DNA from: Bacteroidales bacterium
GTDB lineage: Bacteria; Bacteroidota; Bacteroidia; Bacteroidales; F082
Length of the DNA stretch: 43,643 nucleotides
Direction: 5' to 3'
Assembly (NCBI GenBank): GCA_017508895.1
Contig: JAFWRA010000017.1
Span: 1-43,643, forward strand
In this document: positions 41,338 through 43,643 of the stretch, in pieces
Layout: each line of letters opens with the position of its first letter
Numbering within the stretch: position 1 is the stretch's first letter
The notes under the pieces: model-generated
What the model was told of the DNA's origin: nothing
What the model saw: the letters and a program-made list of their open reading frames with translations, nothing else
The model's database searches: none
Made by a program: the position numbers and the translations under genes

Positions 41338-42219
41338 ATGACGCATAAAGCAGGCTATGTCAACATTATAGGACGCCCTAATGTGGGCAAGTCCACCCTT
41401 ATGAATCAGCTCGTAGGCGAGAAAATCTCCATCATTACCTCGAAAGCGCAGACCACCCGCCACCGCATTTTGGGCATCGTCAACGGTGATGACTTCCAAA
41501 TCGTCTTCTCCGACACCCCCGGCATCATCAAGGACCCGGCCTACAAGATGCATGAGGTAATGAACCAGTTCGTCAACGTGGCCCTCATCGATGCCGACCT
41601 CATCCTTTTCGTCGTCGACATCACCGACAAGAAAGTCGAAGAAAAGACCGTAGAAAGGCTGAAGACGACCGACATCCCTGTCTTCGTGCTCATCAACAAG
41701 ATCGACCTTTCCACACAGGAACAGGTGGAACAAGCCGTGGAGCAATGGCGCGAGACCTTGCCCAACGCCACCGTATTCCCGCTTTCGGCACAATACAACG
41801 CCAACGTGGAGTTTATCTTCAAACAAATCTTGGAAAAACTGCCCGAATGCCCGCCCTATTTCCCCAAAGACGAGCTCACCGACCGCTCGATGCGCTTCTT
41901 CATCACCGAGATCATCCGCGAGAAGATTTTACTCAACTACCAACAGGAAATCCCTTATTCCGTGCAAGTTGAAGTGGAAAGCTACGAGGAGAGCGAACAC
42001 CGCATCCACATCCGCAGCATCATCTATGTGGCCCGCGAATCGCAGAAAGCCATCATCATCGGCAAGGGCGGCAGCGCCATCAAGAAGCTCGGCATGCAGG
42101 CCCGCGCTGACATTGAGGAGTTTACGGGAAAGAAAATCTTCCTGGAACTGTTCGTCAAAGTCGACAAGGACTGGCGCGACAACGAGGCCGAGCTGAAGCG
42201 GTTTGGCTATGAGGCATGA
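41338..42219 (+). CDS. era: GTPase Era
   Basis: Era is an essential GTPase that binds the 3' end of 16S rRNA and helps mature the 30S ribosomal subunit. The 293-residue protein has G1 GRPNVGKST (residues 12-20), G3 DTPG, G4 NKID and G5 SAQ, then a C-terminal KH domain with IIIGKGGSAIKKLGMQAR. I used the ATG at 41338; the longer reading starts at TTG next to the promoter. It is transcribed divergently from initiator tRNA, another translation-initiation component. Confidence 0.98.
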   Translation: MTHKAGYVNIIGRPNVGKSTLMNQLVGEKISIITSKAQTTRHRILGIVNGDDFQIVFSDTPGIIKDPAYKMHEVMNQFVNVALIDADLILFVVDITDKKVEEKTVERLKTTDIPVFVLINKIDLSTQEQVEQAVEQWRETLPNATVFPLSAQYNANVEFIFKQILEKLPECPPYFPKDELTDRSMRFFITEIIREKILLNYQQEIPYSVQVEVESYEESEHRIHIRSIIYVARESQKAIIIGKGGSAIKKLGMQARADIEEFTGKKIFLELFVKVDKDWRDNEAELKRFGYEA

Positions 42220-42234
42220 TGATTTTTGTTTTTG

Positions 42235-42290
42235 GGTTATTTCTCACGCAGAATACGCGGAATTATGGGAAGCGCGAAGCGGGTCTACAG
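42235..42290. repeat. direct repeat, left copy flanking the toxin-antitoxin pair
   Basis: GGTTATTTCTCACGCA (42235-42250) and a 24-base block (42267-42290, GGGAAGCGCGAAGC then GGGTCTACAG) both recur on the far side of the toxin-antitoxin genes, at 43,019-43,034 and 43,095-43,118. The spacer between the blocks differs in length. Confidence 0.9.
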
Positions 42291-42329
42291 TCCCTATCTT
42301 AGAAGTCACGGAGTGACGGCGGAGATTAA

Positions 42330-42405
42330 GCAGGGGTGAAGTCCGCAAGGACGGGAACCCCTGCCCCTGCCCCTGCCCGGCCACCGCAAGGACGGGAACC
42401 CCTGC
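42330..42405. repeat. nested GNRA hairpin and 22-base direct repeat
   Basis: GCAGGGGT (42330-42337) pairs with ACCCCTGC (42357-42364); inside it GTCC-GCAA-GGAC forms a GNRA tetraloop hairpin. The right part, CCGCAAGGACGGGAACCCCT plus GC, repeats exactly at 42384-42405. CCCCTGC is also tandemly repeated between. This gap between era and the toxin gene holds no plausible gene. Confidence 0.8.
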
Positions 42406-42427
42406 AACAAAAAATGCGGCTACGTTA

Positions 42428-42706
42428 TCACTGTTTCCCGAACAATTCCGAGTGTGTGCCTAACCTGACCAATTCGATGATGTTGCTTTTCGGGTCAAAC
42501 CAGATGAGAAGGAAATCGCCCTGGATGTGACATTCTATGCAGCCGTTGTATCTGCCGTGAAGTGGATGAGGAAGGTATTCGGCGGGGATGGGCTGCTCGT
42601 TTTGCAAGAGCATAAGCAGCGAGTGAAGTTCGGCCAATTTCTTAGCCTTATGCTTATAGCGCTTCAAATCCTTGCGGTATTGCGTAGTAGGTTGCAGTGT
42701 CTTCAT
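42428..42706 (-). CDS. YafQ/RelE-type mRNA interferase toxin
   Basis: These toxins cut mRNA in the ribosome. The 92-residue protein matches the YafQ branch: YRKDLKRYKHKAKKL at the start, LPHPLHGRYNGCIECHIQGDFLLIW in the middle and RLGTHSELFG at the end. His50, His60, Asp64, His85 and Phe89 correspond to the catalytic set known in YafQ. Its start overlaps the antitoxin stop by 4 bases (ATGA), typical of coupled antitoxin-toxin translation. The pair lies between direct repeats, suggesting recent arrival. Confidence 0.94.
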   Translation of the reverse strand: MKTLQPTTQYRKDLKRYKHKAKKLAELHSLLMLLQNEQPIPAEYLPHPLHGRYNGCIECHIQGDFLLIWFDPKSNIIELVRLGTHSELFGKQ

Positions 42707-42963
42707 TCCTCATCATCATTAAGAAGATCTGCAAACATCTCATCCACGCTATCGTAAACCTTATTCCTGTTACGTCCCGACATCGCTTCCTCTATCGCGG
42801 CCTTGGTGACTTCGTTAGGCTCGTTGTAGTAATAGTCCAATAACAGGCTCTCCAAGAAGTTGTTGAGCGTCCTGTTCTCTCTTTGGGCATCTTTTTTCAT
42901 GAACTCCAAGAGGTCCGTCCTCAGCCGGAATGAGGTTTGTTTTCTTTGAATTGTGGCTTCCAT
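42703..42963 (-). CDS. ribbon-helix-helix antitoxin (DinJ/RelB-type)
   Basis: This 86-residue protein has an N-terminal ribbon-helix-helix pattern (RKQTSFRLRTDLLEFMKKDAQ, then RTLNNFLESLLLDYYY) for dimerisation and DNA binding. An acidic C-terminal tail (about 60-86, VDEMFADLLNDDEE) likely wraps the toxin. I used the ATG at 42963; the longer reading starts upstream of the promoter box. It comes first, with the toxin overlapping by 4 bases, and probably represses its own promoter. Confidence 0.9.
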   Translation of the reverse strand: MEATIQRKQTSFRLRTDLLEFMKKDAQRENRTLNNFLESLLLDYYYNEPNEVTKAAIEEAMSGRNRNKVYDSVDEMFADLLNDDEE

Positions 42964-42991
42964 TGTCTTACTGTTGCTTTTAATTATGGTG

Positions 42992-42999
42992 CAAAAGTA
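42992..42999 (-). promoter_or_regulatory. promoter -7 element for the YafQ-type pair
   Basis: On the minus strand this reads TACTTTTG, 28 bases before the antitoxin ATG. Confidence 0.6.
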
Positions 43000-43018
43000 A
43001 TACAAATAATTGGATTCT

Positions 43019-43118
43019 GGTTATTTCTCACGCAAAACCCGCAGAAATCGTAGATTGGCTTCGCCGAATCGGAGATTTCGACGAAGTCAATCTTGGGAAG
43101 CGCGAAGCGGGTCTACAG
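43019..43118. repeat. direct repeat, right copy flanking the toxin-antitoxin pair
   Basis: Carries the same 16-base and 24-base blocks as 42,235-42,290, in the same orientation, with a longer spacer that includes an imperfect palindrome (GATTGGCTTCG and CGAAGTCAATC). Confidence 0.9.
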
Positions 43119-43130
43119 CCACACACATAA

Positions 43131-43172
43131 AAAACACGTAGAGACGCCACACCATGATGTGACGTCTCTACG
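43131..43172 (-). terminator. GTAGAGACG palindrome, probable terminator of the adhesin gene
   Basis: CGTAGAGACG (43137-43146) pairs with CGTCTCTACG (43163-43172), with CACA/TGTG pairing inside. On the minus strand it is followed by TGTTTTTT, making a terminator for the leftward partial gene. The GTAGAGACG palindrome is a dispersed repeat type I know from several bacteria. Confidence 0.75.
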
Positions 43173-43242
43173 ATTTTCATGCGGGAATTGCGAATGGCAA
43201 GCGGGACGCTTGCGAACTGCTAATCCGTAAAAGCAAGGCTCA

Positions 43243-43643
43243 TCATCTGTTGACGGTCAGCAGTATATCGTCGACTTCCAAAAAGAACTCGTCGCTGCAA
43301 TTGAAGTGACGGATGGCGATGTACTTCTCTCCGGCGTAGGCGCTCAGGTCGACGGTATATTGATACCAGTTGCCTATGTCACGGGTGTTGCCGTCGCGGC
43401 CATTGCCTTTGTTGCCACTCGCGCCTTTGGCGGTCATCGTCCACTCCTGAACCATCGTCCAGCCGCTCGTGCCGTTGTCGGACACATACACGCCAAAGTG
43501 CTCGGCGGGATAATCGGCATCCTGGGCGCAAGCCCAGAAGCTGAAGGTGCTGCCCTGAACCAAGTTCACTTTAGGCGTAACAAGGTAGTTGTCGGGAGTA
43601 AGGGCACCAGCAGATCCATGGTATGAGCCTGAAGTCATCCCTA
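43243..43643 (-). CDS. cleaved-adhesin-domain protein, 5' part outside the window
   Basis: The visible 133 codons encode the end of a cleaved-adhesin/MAM-like beta-sandwich: GALTPDNYLVTPKV, FSFWACAQDADYPAEHFGVYVS, WYQYTVDLSAYAG and IAIRHFNCSDEFFLEVDDI. The same blocks occur in the T9SS cargo protein at 36,316-37,893. The frame is open to the right edge, so the gene starts outside; the ATG at 43638 lies inside the domain and is not its real start. The protein ends LLTVNR right after the domain, with no C-terminal T9SS sorting tail visible. Confidence 0.8.
   Translation of the reverse strand, partial: GMTSGSYHGSAGALTPDNYLVTPKVNLVQGSTFSFWACAQDADYPAEHFGVYVSDNGTSGWTMVQEWTMTAKGASGNKGNGRDGNTRDIGNWYQYTVDLSAYAGEKYIAIRHFNCSDEFFLEVDDILLTVNR

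Overview
This window comes from a Bacteroidetes chromosome, most likely order Bacteroidales. Three things support this. The type IX secretion (T9SS) translocon protein SprA is followed by gcvH, a VanZ-like gene and tonB, which is the gene order I know from this phylum. There are several T9SS-cargo-like and lipoprotein genes. Promoters repeatedly show the Bacteroidetes -7 motif TAnnTTTG rather than an E. coli-type -10, and Shine-Dalgarno sequences are rare. Base composition looks moderate in G+C in the housekeeping genes and visibly more A+T-rich in the small accessory genes. I cannot name the genus.

Layout. 1-9.2 kb: sprA, gcvH, a VanZ-like protein and tonB, all rightward. 9.2-12.2 kb: uvrC and thiL, leftward. 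12.2-14.5 kb: an AbiE-type toxin-antitoxin pair, L-serine ammonia-lyase and a CAU-anticodon tRNA. 14.5-17.8 kb: a HAD phosphatase, a four-helix-bundle gene between inverted repeats, dusB and a CPBP protease. 17.9-20.2 kb: a leftward exbB-orf-exbD-exbD operon that would energise TonB. 20.3-22.3 kb: tRNA-Ser, asparaginase and trmO. 22.3-28.9 kb: a leftward run of tlpA, a DUF6029-like barrel, an Omp28-like lipoprotein, an MBOAT acyltransferase and an SGNH-like partner, which looks like an envelope-modification cluster. 29.1-35 kb: manA, a HEPN/MNT pair, an M20 amidohydrolase, a zinc-ribbon membrane protein, MTA/SAH nucleosidase and a LOG-family enzyme. 35-37.9 kb: structured repeats, a P-loop kinase/dCMP deaminase fusion and a T9SS cargo protein. 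38-42.2 kb: an NhaC antiporter, two lipoproteins, the initiator tRNA and era. 42.2-43.6 kb: a RelE/YafQ-type toxin-antitoxin pair between direct repeats, then a cleaved-adhesin protein cut off by the window edge.

Most genes are core physiology: DNA repair, cofactor, tRNA and nucleotide metabolism, and envelope energisation. The less ordinary content is (i) three small toxin-antitoxin modules, (ii) the kinase-deaminase fusion, which resembles antiviral dCTP/dCMP deaminases and is preceded by a duplicated hairpin whose tetraloop stays GNRA despite a substitution, (iii) many short tandem-repeat arrays that begin or end at start or stop codons, (iv) a four-helix-bundle gene framed by inverted repeats, and (v) tightly packed divergent promoters, most notably between the initiator tRNA and era. 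No CRISPR array, rRNA operon, insertion-sequence transposase or prophage was seen. No gene-free stretch exceeds about 300 bases.
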